From contig NZ_JAGKSP010000003.1 in the NCBI RefSeq assembly GCF_017942085.1, positions 62,001 through 126,000 of the forward strand: DNA of 64,000 nucleotides, given 5' to 3'. Each line of letters starts with the position of its first letter. Within the stretch, counting starts at the first letter, position 1. A program made the translations under genes and the position numbers. Source of the DNA: Paenibacillus lignilyticus (GTDB lineage: Bacteria; Bacillota; Bacilli; Paenibacillales; Paenibacillaceae). Below, in pieces: positions 25,569-34,695 of this stretch. Below the pieces are notes generated by a model. The model saw nothing but the letters and a program-made list of their open reading frames with translations. It had not been told where the DNA came from and made no database searches.

Positions 25569-26420
25569 CTATTCCCCGGACGGGGCTTTACCGATCCATT
25601 TCTCATACAACTTGTCGTATTCGCCGTTGTCGTGCAGCTTATTCAATGCTTCGTTGACGCTGTTCAGAAGATCGGTTGCGCCTTTCTTGATCGCGATGCC
25701 GTACGGCTCGTCGGTGAACGGCTCCCCAACAACCTCGTAGTTCGGATCCTGAACGGCCATGCCGTACAATATCGCGTTATCGGTCGTCAGCGTGTCGCCC
25801 TGACCGGCTTTGAGCGCGCTGAACGCGTCCTGGTAGTTGTCAAACTCCAGGATGGTCGCGTCCGGCACCTTTGCTTTGATGTTGTCGACCGAGGTGGAGC
25901 CTTTCACGGCCAATATTTTCGTGCCTTTCTTGATGTCGTCGATGCTCTTGATCGGACTTCCTTTCTTCACCAGAAGGGACTGGCCCGCCTTGAAATACAC
26001 GTCGGAGAAATCGACTTCTTTCCTGCGCTCCTCCGTAATCGTCATCGTGGCGACGATCATATCGATATCGTTGTTATTCAACATCGGAATACGCGTTTTG
26101 GAAGTGACTTCTTTAAGCTCGATCTTGGTCTCGTCGCCGAGAATTTCCTTGGCAAGCGCCTTGGCGATGTCGACGTCGAAGCCTTCGACGTTGCCACTCG
26201 CCGGATCCTTCAGGCCAAACAGCTTCGTGTCGTACTTGACGCCGACGACGAGTTTCCCTCGACTCTTGATATCGCCTAACGTCGATTCCGCTTCGGACGG
26301 CGAACCTCCGTTCGCAGCGGAGTTTTCTCCTCCTTCATTGCTGCCGCATGCGGTCAATAAGACCGTGGAAAGAAACGTCAGTACAATGCCAAGCGTCATC
26401 CAATTTCTTTTCTTCATCAT
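25569..26420 (-). CDS. glnH: polar amino acid ABC transporter substrate-binding lipoprotein
   Basis: About 283 residues from the ATG at 26420 (GAGAGGGG upstream). Lipobox LLTACGS, then a Gly/Ser/Glu linker and a family-3 solute-binding domain (GKLVVGVKYDTKLFGLKD, GFDVDIAKALAKEIL, ATMTITEERRKEVDFSDVYF). The R in TITEERRKEVDFS is where the ligand alpha-carboxylate is usually bound in this family. Glutamine or another polar amino acid is the likely ligand. Confidence 0.9.
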   Translation of the reverse strand: MMKKRNWMTLGIVLTFLSTVLLTACGSNEGGENSAANGGSPSEAESTLGDIKSRGKLVVGVKYDTKLFGLKDPASGNVEGFDVDIAKALAKEILGDETKIELKEVTSKTRIPMLNNNDIDMIVATMTITEERRKEVDFSDVYFKAGQSLLVKKGSPIKSIDDIKKGTKILAVKGSTSVDNIKAKVPDATILEFDNYQDAFSALKAGQGDTLTTDNAILYGMAVQDPNYEVVGEPFTDEPYGIAIKKGATDLLNSVNEALNKLHDNGEYDKLYEKWIGKAPSGE

Positions 26421-26483
26421 ATAAACCCCTCTCCGATATGGGATTGCAAGGTCTGGTAACATCGTTCGATCGCGCGCAAGCCG

Positions 26484-27212
26484 TTAATGGCGCAGCACGC
26501 GATTGAGAAACAAACGTGCCCTCTCTTCCCGAGGCTGCACGAAGAATTCCTCCGGGGGAGAGATTTCGACGATTTGCCCATTGTCCATAAAGACGACACG
26601 ATCCGCTACTTCACGCGCAAAACCCATCTCGTGTGTAACGACGACCATCGTCATCCCTTCGTGCGCCAAGGTCTTCATGACGTCCAGCACTTCGCCGACC
26701 ATTTCCGGGTCGAGCGCGGAGGTCGGCTCGTCGAAGAGCATGATCCTCGGCCTCATGGCCAGCGCCCTGGCGATTGCCACGCGCTGTTGTTGTCCACCGG
26801 ACAGCTGCGAAGGAAAAGCGCCCGCCTTCTCGGCGATGCCGACTTTCTCCAAATACATCCTTGCCGTATCCGCCGCTTGGGGCTTCGGGACGCTGAGTGC
26901 CTTCATTGGAGCGAGCGTAATATTGTCTATCACTTTCAGATGGGGGTAGAGATTGAAGTGCTGGAACACCATGCCGATTTCCCGCCGCAGCTTGTTGATG
27001 TCGGCTTTCTTATCGGTGACGTCGACGTCGTTAACGGTCAAGCATCCGCTTGTAATCGCCTCCAGCCGGTTGATGCACCGAAGAAGGGTGCTCTTCCCCG
27101 AACCGGATGGCCCGACTACAACGACAACTTCTCCCTGCTCAATTCGCAGATCGATGCCTTTAAGCACATGAAAGTCGCCAAAATGTTTCTCCACTTGCTT
27201 AAATTCAATCAT
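26484..27212 (-). CDS. glnQ: polar amino acid ABC transporter ATPase
   Basis: 242 residues. Walker [10 protein letters not shown] (34-42), Q-loop FQHFNLYPH, signature LSGGQQQR, Walker [16 protein letters not shown] and H-switch VVTHEM. Highly similar in pattern to GlnQ/ArtM ATPases. First gene of the six-gene operon; AAGGGGGG precedes the ATG. Confidence 0.95.
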   Translation of the reverse strand: MIEFKQVEKHFGDFHVLKGIDLRIEQGEVVVVVGPSGSGKSTLLRCINRLEAITSGCLTVNDVDVTDKKADINKLRREIGMVFQHFNLYPHLKVIDNITLAPMKALSVPKPQAADTARMYLEKVGIAEKAGAFPSQLSGGQQQRVAIARALAMRPRIMLFDEPTSALDPEMVGEVLDVMKTLAHEGMTMVVVTHEMGFAREVADRVVFMDNGQIVEISPPEEFFVQPREERARLFLNRVLRH

Positions 27213-27253
27213 CGCAATCCCCCCTTATCGTTGTCTATCACCTCTCTGATGGA

Positions 27254-27327
27254 CAGGTTATGCCAGGTTAGATCACCTGCTGTGTAGACAACTATAACGG
27301 TAACCTACGCAATCCTAACGAATCCTA
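27254..27327. promoter_or_regulatory. phased heptamer repeats upstream of glnQ
   Basis: CAGGTTA occurs at 27254 and 27264 on the plus strand. TAGGTTA/TAGGATT occurs three times on the minus strand (27301, 27311, 27321), each exactly 10 bp apart. One-turn spacing is what direct-repeat-binding response regulators use, so these may be GlnL-type sites. Confidence 0.5.
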
Positions 27328-27418
27328 CAGGAAACTCATGATTTTTTTTACAAACGAGTGCGATTCTCCCATATTGAAAGCTTGTCCTTAAGCAAATGAT
27401 TAGAACTTCTGCACATAC

Positions 27419-27445
27419 AAAAAAAAGCCGCAATATATGCGGCTT
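27419..27445 (-). terminator. rho-independent terminator
   Basis: AAGCCGCA and TGCGGCTT arms with a 5-nt loop, then TTTTTTTT-rich tail on the minus strand. Confidence 0.85.
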
Positions 27446-27452
27446 CATTGAA

Positions 27453-27686
27453 TCATTTCCATTTTTCCTTCATTTGTCGCCTTAACTCCGCGTTCTCCAA
27501 TCGAAGTTTCTCAAGTTCGCTTTTTACCGCGCGCATTAAAGAATTCAGCCCGAATCCGGTCATGAACAAAACCAGACCAAATATAGATACGCTTCCCGCG
27601 GCCGTTAATTCTAACAAAAAAAAGACGATGCCAAGTGATATAAGTATGAGCGAAATGATTTTTACGCTTCTTAACGAATCGTACAT
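27453..27686 (-). CDS. small two-helix membrane protein with coiled-coil tail
   Basis: 77 residues. Two hydrophobic helices (IISLILISLGIVFFLLELTAAG and VSIFGLVLFMTGFGLNSLM) followed by a charged helix with leucine heptads (AVKSELEKLRLENAELRRQMKEK), which probably dimerises in the cytoplasm. No family recognised. Single-gene unit with its own terminator. Confidence 0.65.
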   Translation of the reverse strand: MYDSLRSVKIISLILISLGIVFFLLELTAAGSVSIFGLVLFMTGFGLNSLMRAVKSELEKLRLENAELRRQMKEKWK

Positions 27687-27827
27687 GATAATGCCACTCC
27701 ATTCAAAAGACGCCGTTTCTTTATGGTATTCGCTTAACTAAATTTGATAATATCCTATGTGCATGAATTTAAAATGTGTCCGCAAGCCATCGGTAACAGA
27801 AGGCCGCTATCGTCGCTGTCGAGCAAT

Positions 27828-27860
27828 AAAAAAGAAGGAGCGGCGCCGATTGCGCACTCC
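27828..27860 (-). terminator. rho-independent terminator
   Basis: GGAG(T)GCGC and GCGCCGCTCC arms followed by TTCTTTTTT on the minus strand, 100 bp after the 27963-28571 gene. Confidence 0.6.
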
Positions 27861-27862
27861 TC

Positions 27863-27949
27863 CTAAATGACATTAAGCATGAACTTATTGCCGTTCCTGC
27901 GATCGTTGAATTGCTCCGCGCCGAATACGGAGAACCAGCCTCGCTGCAT
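27863..27949 (-). CDS. possible 28-residue ORF or gene remnant
   Basis: MQRGWFSVFGAEQFNDRRNG.. to TAG. GGGAG touches the ATG, which is too close for good initiation, and the frame is open upstream into the preceding gene. It may be the tail of a lost gene or a small peptide. Composition looks coding, but I recognise nothing. Confidence 0.25.
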   Translation of the reverse strand: MQRGWFSVFGAEQFNDRRNGNKFMLNVI

Positions 27950-27962
27950 CTCCCTTATCGTG

Positions 27963-28571
27963 TTAGGGATTCCTGGACCATAGATTTTGATACAATCCCG
28001 TGACCGTCAGCCGAACAACGCCTTTTTCGCTTAACGTGATCGCATCCTTCTCATACGCATCGTTCGGAAATAAGTAGAAAGAAAATTCATCCCCATCCTT
28101 GTAATTAAGGCCGCCGGTGCCGTACGTGGCGCTCTCATACACATTTCCCTTATATTCGGCCGTCATCTTTGCAGTCATCTCGGTTGCGAACTCCTGCTCG
28201 CCTACCGTCTTGTGATGCGTGCCTGATATCAATGACGCTCCGTTATGTGAGTAGGTTCCGGCAGCCCGAAAGCCGATCCGATACCCTCCGCCTTGCAAGC
28301 CGGCGTTATCGATCCACATCACATAAATTCGGTGCGCCCCGTCATTGTACAGCTCTTTACCTACGTTGCTTTCCAAATCCGCCAAATCGACGGAAACGGA
28401 ATACTTTCCCGTAACGGCATACCCGTGTTTATCTGTAAACTTCTCCGTGTTATTCGCGATATCCGCCATATGAATCGTCCATGCAGCCGGAAAGCCGACC
28501 AGCCAGTAATATAAAAATACAACAGCGGCCGCACCGATTATCGCATTGATTCGTTTCGTTTTGCCTTTCAT
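27963..28571 (-). CDS. membrane-anchored extracytoplasmic protein, unknown
   Basis: 202 residues. A basic N-terminus and one hydrophobic helix (IIGAAAVVFLYYWLVGFPAAW, with no clear cleavage site) suggest an anchored outer domain. The rest is beta-rich and polar, with tyrosine/glycine segments such as GGGYRIGFRAAGTYSHNG. No cysteines, no catalytic motif I can name. Family not recognised. Confidence 0.65.
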   Translation of the reverse strand: MKGKTKRINAIIGAAAVVFLYYWLVGFPAAWTIHMADIANNTEKFTDKHGYAVTGKYSVSVDLADLESNVGKELYNDGAHRIYVMWIDNAGLQGGGYRIGFRAAGTYSHNGASLISGTHHKTVGEQEFATEMTAKMTAEYKGNVYESATYGTGGLNYKDGDEFSFYLFPNDAYEKDAITLSEKGVVRLTVTGLYQNLWSRNP

Positions 28572-28678
28572 TAGACCCTCCGAATCCGTAAAAAAATAAC
28601 TACTCTATTGTAGCATGAATCCGCCTGCCGATTCCCATCCTATTTAACTACAAACACATGAATCAGCACCGATTCAAA

Positions 28679-28722
28679 AAAGAGACCACTGTGCACGAAT
28701 GCATAGAACGGTCTCTTTTTTT
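28679..28722 (-). terminator. bidirectional rho-independent terminator
   Basis: AAAGAGACC and GGTCTCTTT arms with T-runs on both strands; it overlaps the stop of the TetR gene. Confidence 0.8.
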
Positions 28723-29284
28723 ATACAAGTATGGCTTTCCATGATGCCTCAATCATTTGTTGAATCTGCACTTCGTTTAAAGGATATTTATTTACAAAAA
28801 AACCTTTCAAAATCGAAGAAATGATACCGTGGATCAGCTGGTGGCAAAGATGCGCATCCATTTCTTTGATGATGCCCTGCCGCTGGCCATCAACGATCAG
28901 TTCCTGAACGATTTGACTGGATTGATAATCGTCATCCTGATTGCGCAGTACGGGATCTATGTACGGCGAAAAAGAATAGCTGTCGATAAATAAAAACCTT
29001 TTCGGAAAATGCATGCCAAATCGCAGCCTGTTCAATTGAAGACATTTAAATCGTTCGTATAGGCTTGCATTCGCATCGTACCCTTGCAGAAGGTATTCGC
29101 CCATTTTTGTCCGCGACTCTCTATATACCTCATTCACTAACTCTTCTTTATTCGCGAAATAGTTATAGATGGTGCCGGATCCGACGCTCGCCCGTTTGAA
29201 TAGTTTAGAAAAAGTGACAGACTGCAGCCCCTCTTCGTGAATCAAGTCAAGCGTGGCTGTCATAATATCTTGCTTTTTGCTCAT
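28721..29284 (-). CDS. TetR-family transcriptional regulator
   Basis: 187 residues. N-terminal helix-turn-helix TFSKLFKRASVGSGTIYNYFANKEELV (residues ~23-50), then a ligand-binding helical domain with no recognisable effector signature. Divergent from the gerA operon, though a regulatory link with germination would be unusual; the sequence does not settle its target. Confidence 0.85.
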   Translation of the reverse strand: MSKKQDIMTATLDLIHEEGLQSVTFSKLFKRASVGSGTIYNYFANKEELVNEVYRESRTKMGEYLLQGYDANASLYERFKCLQLNRLRFGMHFPKRFLFIDSYSFSPYIDPVLRNQDDDYQSSQIVQELIVDGQRQGIIKEMDAHLCHQLIHGIISSILKGFFVNKYPLNEVQIQQMIEASWKAILV

Positions 29285-29474
29285 ATCCCCACCTCTACAT
29301 TTTATTTTATACCCATTTCCTCGATTTCGTACAGGTTCGAACGAAACTTTCGAATTTTATGGGCCAAGTTCTCATTTATCAACCCACAGTTTCAATGGTA
29401 TATTTTTCTATTCATTGCACAAAATAACTGATGATGGAGGGTTGTACACCATATCAATCATGGAGGGTTCAACT

Positions 29475-30917
29475 GTGTCTAAACTATCCGTTACCCTGCC
29501 GATACAGGAGCAAATCCGAAATCGCATGAAAGAAGCCCCTGACTTCGTCATTCGGCCGTTCCCTCTCCGCGGATCTTCGGCGTTCACCTGCCTCTATCTA
29601 TCCTCGATCGTGGAATCGGCTCTCGTGGACGAGTTTGTCGTCAAACCCATACTCGCCGCCGTTCCTCTGGAAGAAGACTCCGATCTTGGCGACCTGGGAT
29701 GGTTTCATCGCCGCATCCCCTTCGTCCAAAACAAGGAATGGACAGATGCCGATGAGGGGATCCGCCTGCTGCTGGAGGGCCAGTGCCTCCTGATTCCGAC
29801 GCATGTAAACCTTTTCCTGAGCTTTGACGTCAAACGCAGTGACTATCGAAGCGTAACCGAGCCTCAGACGGAAGCCACAGTACGCGGACCGCGGGAAGGT
29901 TTCGTCGAAGACATCGGTCGGAACGTGGCACTCATTCGTAAACGACTCAAAAGTGAAAATTTGGTTTTTGAACAGATGACCATCGGAACTAAATCGATGA
30001 CCAAAGTGTATTTGACCTATTTACCTGACGTTGCCCCCGCTGGTGTCGTAGAAGAATTCCGTCGTAGGCTGCAAGCCATCCAAACTGACAGCATTCTCGA
30101 AAGCTCTTATATGGAAGATTGGATCCAAGACAAGACGTGGTCTCCGTTCCCTCAACTTATCGGGACAGAACGGCCTGACGCGGTCACGGGCAAACTGTTG
30201 GACGGGCAGGTAGCGCTTCTCACCGACGGCACTCCGATTGCCTTGATCGGTCCAGTTACTTTTTTTCAACTTTTCTCTTCACCGGAAGATTACTACCAGA
30301 GGCCGGATATCGCCACGCTGTCGCGATGGTTGCGCATGTTCGCTTTCATGCTCTCGGTCTTCATCCCTCCTTTATACATAGCAGTGGTCACATTCCACCA
30401 GGAGCTGCTGCCGACTTCGCTCTTGATCAACTTGGCCGCACAGCGGGAAGCCGTGCCTTTCCCGGCGTTTCTGGAAGCCATGATCATGATGGTCACGTTC
30501 GAAATTTTGCGGGAAGCCGGATTGCGAATGCCTCGGATTGCCGGTCAATCTATTTCCATCGTAGGCGCACTCGTACTCGGCATGACTACGGTCGAAGCGG
30601 GACTCGTCTCCGCCGCCATGGTCATTGTCGTTTCGATTACGGCCATTTCCAATTTCGTGTCGCCTATTTATGGCTTCGGCGTTGCGCAGCGGATCCTCCA
30701 GTTCGTGTTCATGCTGCTGGCAGGCTTTATGGGGTTATACGGAATCCTGTGCGGGACGTTGTTTGTCTTGATCCATCTAGTCTCTTTGCGTTCCTTCGGA
30801 GTGAAATACATGTCTCCCGTCGCGCCTTTAATTCTGTCAGACTTCAAAGACACGATCCTGCGCGTTCCTCGGTTCTGGATGAAACGAACGCCTCAAATGT
30901 TCTCTAGAAAAAAATAG
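29475..30917 (+). CDS. spore germination receptor A subunit (GerA/GerKA family)
   Basis: 480 residues from a GTG at 29475 with GGAGGG seven bases upstream; the frame opens 74 codons earlier without a ribosome site. N-terminal soluble domain followed by a C-terminal membrane region with about four to five helices (FAFMLSVFIPPLYIAVVTFHQ, ISIVGALVLGM, GFGVAQRILQFVFMLLAGFMG) and the hallmark motif LPTSLL. First gene of a gerA-gerC-gerB operon that forms a nutrient receptor in the spore inner membrane. Confidence 0.9.
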   Translation: MSKLSVTLPIQEQIRNRMKEAPDFVIRPFPLRGSSAFTCLYLSSIVESALVDEFVVKPILAAVPLEEDSDLGDLGWFHRRIPFVQNKEWTDADEGIRLLLEGQCLLIPTHVNLFLSFDVKRSDYRSVTEPQTEATVRGPREGFVEDIGRNVALIRKRLKSENLVFEQMTIGTKSMTKVYLTYLPDVAPAGVVEEFRRRLQAIQTDSILESSYMEDWIQDKTWSPFPQLIGTERPDAVTGKLLDGQVALLTDGTPIALIGPVTFFQLFSSPEDYYQRPDIATLSRWLRMFAFMLSVFIPPLYIAVVTFHQELLPTSLLINLAAQREAVPFPAFLEAMIMMVTFEILREAGLRMPRIAGQSISIVGALVLGMTTVEAGLVSAAMVIVVSITAISNFVSPIYGFGVAQRILQFVFMLLAGFMGLYGILCGTLFVLIHLVSLRSFGVKYMSPVAPLILSDFKDTILRVPRFWMKRTPQMFSRKK

Positions 30918-30928
30918 GGGGCCGAACA

Positions 30929-32077
30929 TTGCGAAAATTATGGCTCTTGATCTTACTGGTCGCCTTACTTCTCTGTTCAGGCTGCTGGGACAAGAAAGAA
31001 ATCAACGAACTGGCAATCGTCACCACATTCGGCATCGACCGGGAACCATCGACGGGTATGTATACCGCTTATTACCAAGTAATTAACCCGCCGGCTCTTT
31101 CCTCCAGGCAAGGCGGCGGATCCAAGGCGTCGGTTTACACCTACCGTTTCAAGGAATACAGCTTAGGCCGGTTCATGCAGAAAACGGCCACGATGATGCC
31201 CCGTTTGCTTTTCACTTCACATTTGCAGTGCTATATATTATCGGAAGAGGTAGCCCGTCAAGGAATCATAGATATCCTTAACTACTTGGAAACGACACCC
31301 GAATGGCGCATGAACGTGTATCTGTTTGTAACGGATTCCCCTCTAAAGGACGTTATGAACAGCTTTACGACACTCGAAAAGGTGCCCGGACGCCATGCCA
31401 CTTCGCTTGTTCGCATTTTATCGCGGGGGTCCTTTACGGGAGGCGTAGAGCCGATCCGTGTCAAAGACATCGTGACAGGAATGGAATTCCAACTGCCGAC
31501 ACTCATACCGATGATCCACTACCGCGGCAAACCGGCGGATACTACGGAGAGAATGGAGCAGATTGACGTCAGCGAACAAGCCCCCTCCTTTTTCGCGGAC
31601 AGCGCGGTGTTCTCTAAAGGACGCATGGTGGGACACTTGGACAGTGACAATAAATACTATTATCACATCCTGAACACGAGATATCGGAAATTCACAGAAA
31701 CGGTTCAAGTAGGCGGAAGTTATATCGACGTCGAGACGAATAACGTCCAAGTGAAACGGAAATGGAATCGATCCGCCAACCATCTCAACATCTACATTCA
31801 TGCTGATCTCCGCATATTGAACAACACACAGAATACCAACTTATCGTTGCAAAACATACAGTTGATCGAAAAGGCGTTTAATCGCGTCGTAGCGGACAAA
31901 TCGGAGAAGATGGCTGCTTTGGGAAAGCGAAATAACTGGGATCTGCTGGGCTTGCAGGATGAAGGGGCTACTGCGGATACATGGCGGCAGACGTCGGTGA
32001 AATTCTCGGTCACTTCTGACGTTACGACGACTGGCAACAAGAGTGATCCCTATACCATTGAAGGCAAGGAAGGATGA
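30929..32077 (+). CDS. spore germination receptor C subunit lipoprotein (Ger(x)C family)
   Basis: 382 residues from a TTG at 30929 (AGGGGG upstream). Lipobox LLCSGCWDKKEINELAIV is the family's signature N-terminus. The mature part carries the Ger(x)C domain (PRLLFTSHLQCYILSEEVARQGI..). Sits between the A and B subunit genes, 11 bp after the A gene. Confidence 0.9.
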   Translation: MRKLWLLILLVALLLCSGCWDKKEINELAIVTTFGIDREPSTGMYTAYYQVINPPALSSRQGGGSKASVYTYRFKEYSLGRFMQKTATMMPRLLFTSHLQCYILSEEVARQGIIDILNYLETTPEWRMNVYLFVTDSPLKDVMNSFTTLEKVPGRHATSLVRILSRGSFTGGVEPIRVKDIVTGMEFQLPTLIPMIHYRGKPADTTERMEQIDVSEQAPSFFADSAVFSKGRMVGHLDSDNKYYYHILNTRYRKFTETVQVGGSYIDVETNNVQVKRKWNRSANHLNIYIHADLRILNNTQNTNLSLQNIQLIEKAFNRVVADKSEKMAALGKRNNWDLLGLQDEGATADTWRQTSVKFSVTSDVTTTGNKSDPYTIEGKEG

Positions 32078-32084
32078 AGAGCAT

Positions 32085-33188
32085 ATGGAATCCGTGCGGC
32101 TAAGCGCGTGGCAGTTTCATTTGTTGACGCAAGTCTATGTCATCGGAACCGCGTTCATGCTGCTCCCCGGCCCCATCATCTCGAACGCAAAACAATATGG
32201 TTGGGTTGTCGTCATTTGGGCGACCTTGTATGGGATGTTGCTTGCTTTCGGCTACTTGTACCTGGCCAAGCTCTATCCGGGAAAGTCGCTAGTCGAGATC
32301 GCTTTGCAAGCTTTCGGCAAGTGGGCAGGCAGCTTCGTCTCGTTGCTGTATATCGTCTTTTTCATCCAAATTGCCTCTTGGGTAACCCGCAACCTTGGCG
32401 ACTTCATGCACATTAACCTCATGCCGCGCACACCGATTTCGTTATTCCATATCATGATCTTGCTCGTCAGTGCGTACGCCGTGTCGAAGGGGATCGAATC
32501 AATCGCCTTGGTGAACGAGCTTCTGGTGCCTTACCTCTATTTAGCGTTCTGGGTTCCGACAGTCATCATGCTGCGGGAGTGGAATTGGCGTTATTTTCAC
32601 GTCAGCTACCCTTTACATCTGAGCGACGCCGTTATTCAAACCCGATATGTGTTGGCATTCCCTTTCATGGAGACGGTGGCGTTCTTGATGTTTATTCCGT
32701 ACGTGCAGAGGAAAGTGAATATCGCGTTTATTACGGGAATCGCTTTCTCCGGCGCAATGTTGACTGCTTGCGTTTTTATTTCGATTGGAGTTCTGGGCGT
32801 GTATCGCGGCCAGAAATTGGTTTACCCCATCTTTTCGATTTTCCGCGAAATGAGATTTACCGGCTTCATCGAGCATTTGGAAGCGATTCTGGCCGTGAAT
32901 ATCGTGCTGGTAGTTTGTATGAAGCTGTGCGTGCTTTTCTATTGCGCTGTTTTAGGCATCTGCCAGTTGTTCAAAATCGAGAAGCGAAACGCCGTCATTT
33001 ATCCGATGGTGTGGGTCATTTCTGCTTATTCGATGCTCTTTACGAATATCGTTGTAAATCTCGATTGGATCAGAAACTATATGTTCGAATACTACTCCTT
33101 ATTCGCCGTGGCGTTTCCCGCACTCTTCATCGTAGCGGCCAAATGGAGAAATAACGGTCGACTGATGAAGAAGGACAGCTCGGCATGA
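32085..33188 (+). CDS. spore germination receptor B subunit (GerAB/ArcD/ProY family)
   Basis: 367 residues from the ATG at 32085, 7 bp after the C-subunit stop, with GGAAGGATGAAGAG upstream. About ten membrane helices, amino acid permease-like fold (LTQVYVIGTAFMLLPGPI at the N-terminus). The B subunit is thought to bind the germinant. Last gene of the operon, followed by a strong terminator. Confidence 0.9.
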   Translation: MESVRLSAWQFHLLTQVYVIGTAFMLLPGPIISNAKQYGWVVVIWATLYGMLLAFGYLYLAKLYPGKSLVEIALQAFGKWAGSFVSLLYIVFFIQIASWVTRNLGDFMHINLMPRTPISLFHIMILLVSAYAVSKGIESIALVNELLVPYLYLAFWVPTVIMLREWNWRYFHVSYPLHLSDAVIQTRYVLAFPFMETVAFLMFIPYVQRKVNIAFITGIAFSGAMLTACVFISIGVLGVYRGQKLVYPIFSIFREMRFTGFIEHLEAILAVNIVLVVCMKLCVLFYCAVLGICQLFKIEKRNAVIYPMVWVISAYSMLFTNIVVNLDWIRNYMFEYYSLFAVAFPALFIVAAKWRNNGRLMKKDSSA

Positions 33189-33211
33189 GAATGCTGAATA
33201 TGGGATGCGAA

Positions 33212-33242
33212 AATAAGCTGCCGAACCGGTCGGCAGCTTATT
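33212..33242. terminator. bidirectional hairpin terminator
   Basis: AATAAGCTGCCG and CGGCAGCTTATT arms with a 7-nt loop between convergent genes. Confidence 0.85.
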
Positions 33243-33260
33243 CGTTGTTCCGGAGCTAAA

Positions 33261-34571
33261 TTAGCGCAGCGGCCTGAGTCCATTGCGTAGTTCATCCACA
33301 AAAAGCATCGGCTGCTCCCACGCCGCGAAGTGTCCGCCTTTATCGAGCTTATTGTAATAGATGAGATTCGGATACGCCTTTTGGGTCCAGCTCTTCGGCG
33401 CTTCATAAACCTCGTCGGGAAACACGCTCACAGCAACGGGAAGTTTGACACCATAGGTGCCAAAGAACGGATATTTATTCTCCCAGTAGAGGCGAGCGGA
33501 AGAAATCGGCGTATTCGTCAACCAATAGAGCGTAATGTTGTCTAGGACAGCGTCCCGGGACAGGCCCTCTGGTTGCCCGTTGAAAGCTTTAGTGATCATC
33601 TCCAAACTCTTCGCGTCATGGTCCAGCATAAAGGCAGCCATGCCGATTGGCGAATCCGCGAGTCCCGTAAGCGTCTGCGGACGCGTGCCCATCATCAAAG
33701 CGTATCCAACATGCTTGTAAAAGAAGTCCAGCTGCTCGCATGCACGTTTTTCTTCGCCCGTTAGATCAGGTGGGCAACCCTTGCCAGCTTGAATCGCCTT
33801 CTCGATTTCGGAAGGAACGACAAATGGCAAGTTGGTGTGAATGCCGATCAGTCCACTAGGCTGCTGGACACCCATTACCTCCGCTATAATAGCGCCCCAG
33901 TCGCCTCCTTGCGCCACATACTTCTTGTAACCTAGACGATTCATCAGCTCTCCATAAGCACGGGCAATGCGATCGGGACCCCAACCGGTCGTGGTCGGTT
34001 TGCCCGAAAAACCAAAGCCAGGCATCGACGGAATGACGACATCGAACGCATCCGATGCCTTACCGCCATAGGCTGTGGGATTAGTCAATGGGTCGATAAT
34101 CTTCAGCTTCTCGACAATCGAGCCCGGCCATCCGTGCATAATGAGGATCGGCATCGCATCTTCATGCTTCGATCGGACGTGAATGAAGTGAATGTCCTCC
34201 CCATCGATAGTGGTAACGAACATCGGCAGAGCGTTCAGCTTGGCCTCGAATTTGCGCCAATCGTAATCGTTCGCCCAATAATGGGCTAAGTTCTTCATCG
34301 TTGCAAGCTGCGTGCCTTGCGTTTGATCCGATACCGTTTCTTTATCCGGCCATCTTGTCGCAAGTATACGCCTGCGCAAATCGGTAAGCTCCGCCTCCGG
34401 AATATGCACCTGAAACGGTCGAATGGCTTTCGAATCCGCTTCGGATTCATGTGGAGCTCTATGTGAAATCGCGTTAACCGTTTGGGTCATCGAGACGAAC
34501 GTCGTCAATACCAAGGTTAAAGCCACAAGCATCGCCAAACGAAACCAAATCTTGCAGCTGTTGATATTCAA
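33261..34571 (-). CDS. secreted epoxide hydrolase-like alpha/beta hydrolase
   Basis: 436 residues. A Sec signal peptide (LAMLVALTLVLTTFVSMTQTVNA) precedes the EHN domain (RPFQVHIPEAELTDLRRRILATRWPD) and an alpha/beta hydrolase fold. Visible active-site parts are the oxyanion HGWPGS, nucleophile Asp in GGDWGA and the catalytic His in GGHFAAWEQP. Microsomal-type epoxide hydrolase family; the real substrate is unknown. Export is unusual enough to note. Confidence 0.85.
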   Translation of the reverse strand: MNINSCKIWFRLAMLVALTLVLTTFVSMTQTVNAISHRAPHESEADSKAIRPFQVHIPEAELTDLRRRILATRWPDKETVSDQTQGTQLATMKNLAHYWANDYDWRKFEAKLNALPMFVTTIDGEDIHFIHVRSKHEDAMPILIMHGWPGSIVEKLKIIDPLTNPTAYGGKASDAFDVVIPSMPGFGFSGKPTTTGWGPDRIARAYGELMNRLGYKKYVAQGGDWGAIIAEVMGVQQPSGLIGIHTNLPFVVPSEIEKAIQAGKGCPPDLTGEEKRACEQLDFFYKHVGYALMMGTRPQTLTGLADSPIGMAAFMLDHDAKSLEMITKAFNGQPEGLSRDAVLDNITLYWLTNTPISSARLYWENKYPFFGTYGVKLPVAVSVFPDEVYEAPKSWTQKAYPNLIYYNKLDKGGHFAAWEQPMLFVDELRNGLRPLR

Positions 34572-34655
34572 TCGTAGGTACGCCCCTTCAGAGAGTTATT
34601 GGATGATCCTTCTCATTAGGTTCCTAGAAAAGCCGAATAATTATCCCACAATTGC

Positions 34656-34680
34656 AAAAAAAAAGCCGCGCGAACGCGGC
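34656..34680 (-). terminator. rho-independent terminator
   Basis: GCCGCG-TTCG-CGCGGC followed by nine T on the minus strand. Ends the TetR transcript. Confidence 0.9.
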
Positions 34681-34695
34681 GGCAATGATGATATG

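Noticed and set aside
26487..27287. 266-residue plus-strand ORF opposite glnQ
   Set aside because: Antisense of an intact ABC ATPase with all motifs; no ribosome site.
29325..29345. tRNA T-loop-like GGTTCGAAC on the plus strand
   Set aside because: No cloverleaf can be drawn; it is part of the intergenic region before gerA.
29253..29474. N-terminal extension of the GerA subunit from an upstream start
   Set aside because: No ribosome site; the GTG at 29475 has GGAGGG at good spacing and gives the normal family length.
30326..30907. Long plus-strand ORF inside the GerA gene
   Set aside because: An alternative frame of a clear GerA coding region, with atypical composition.
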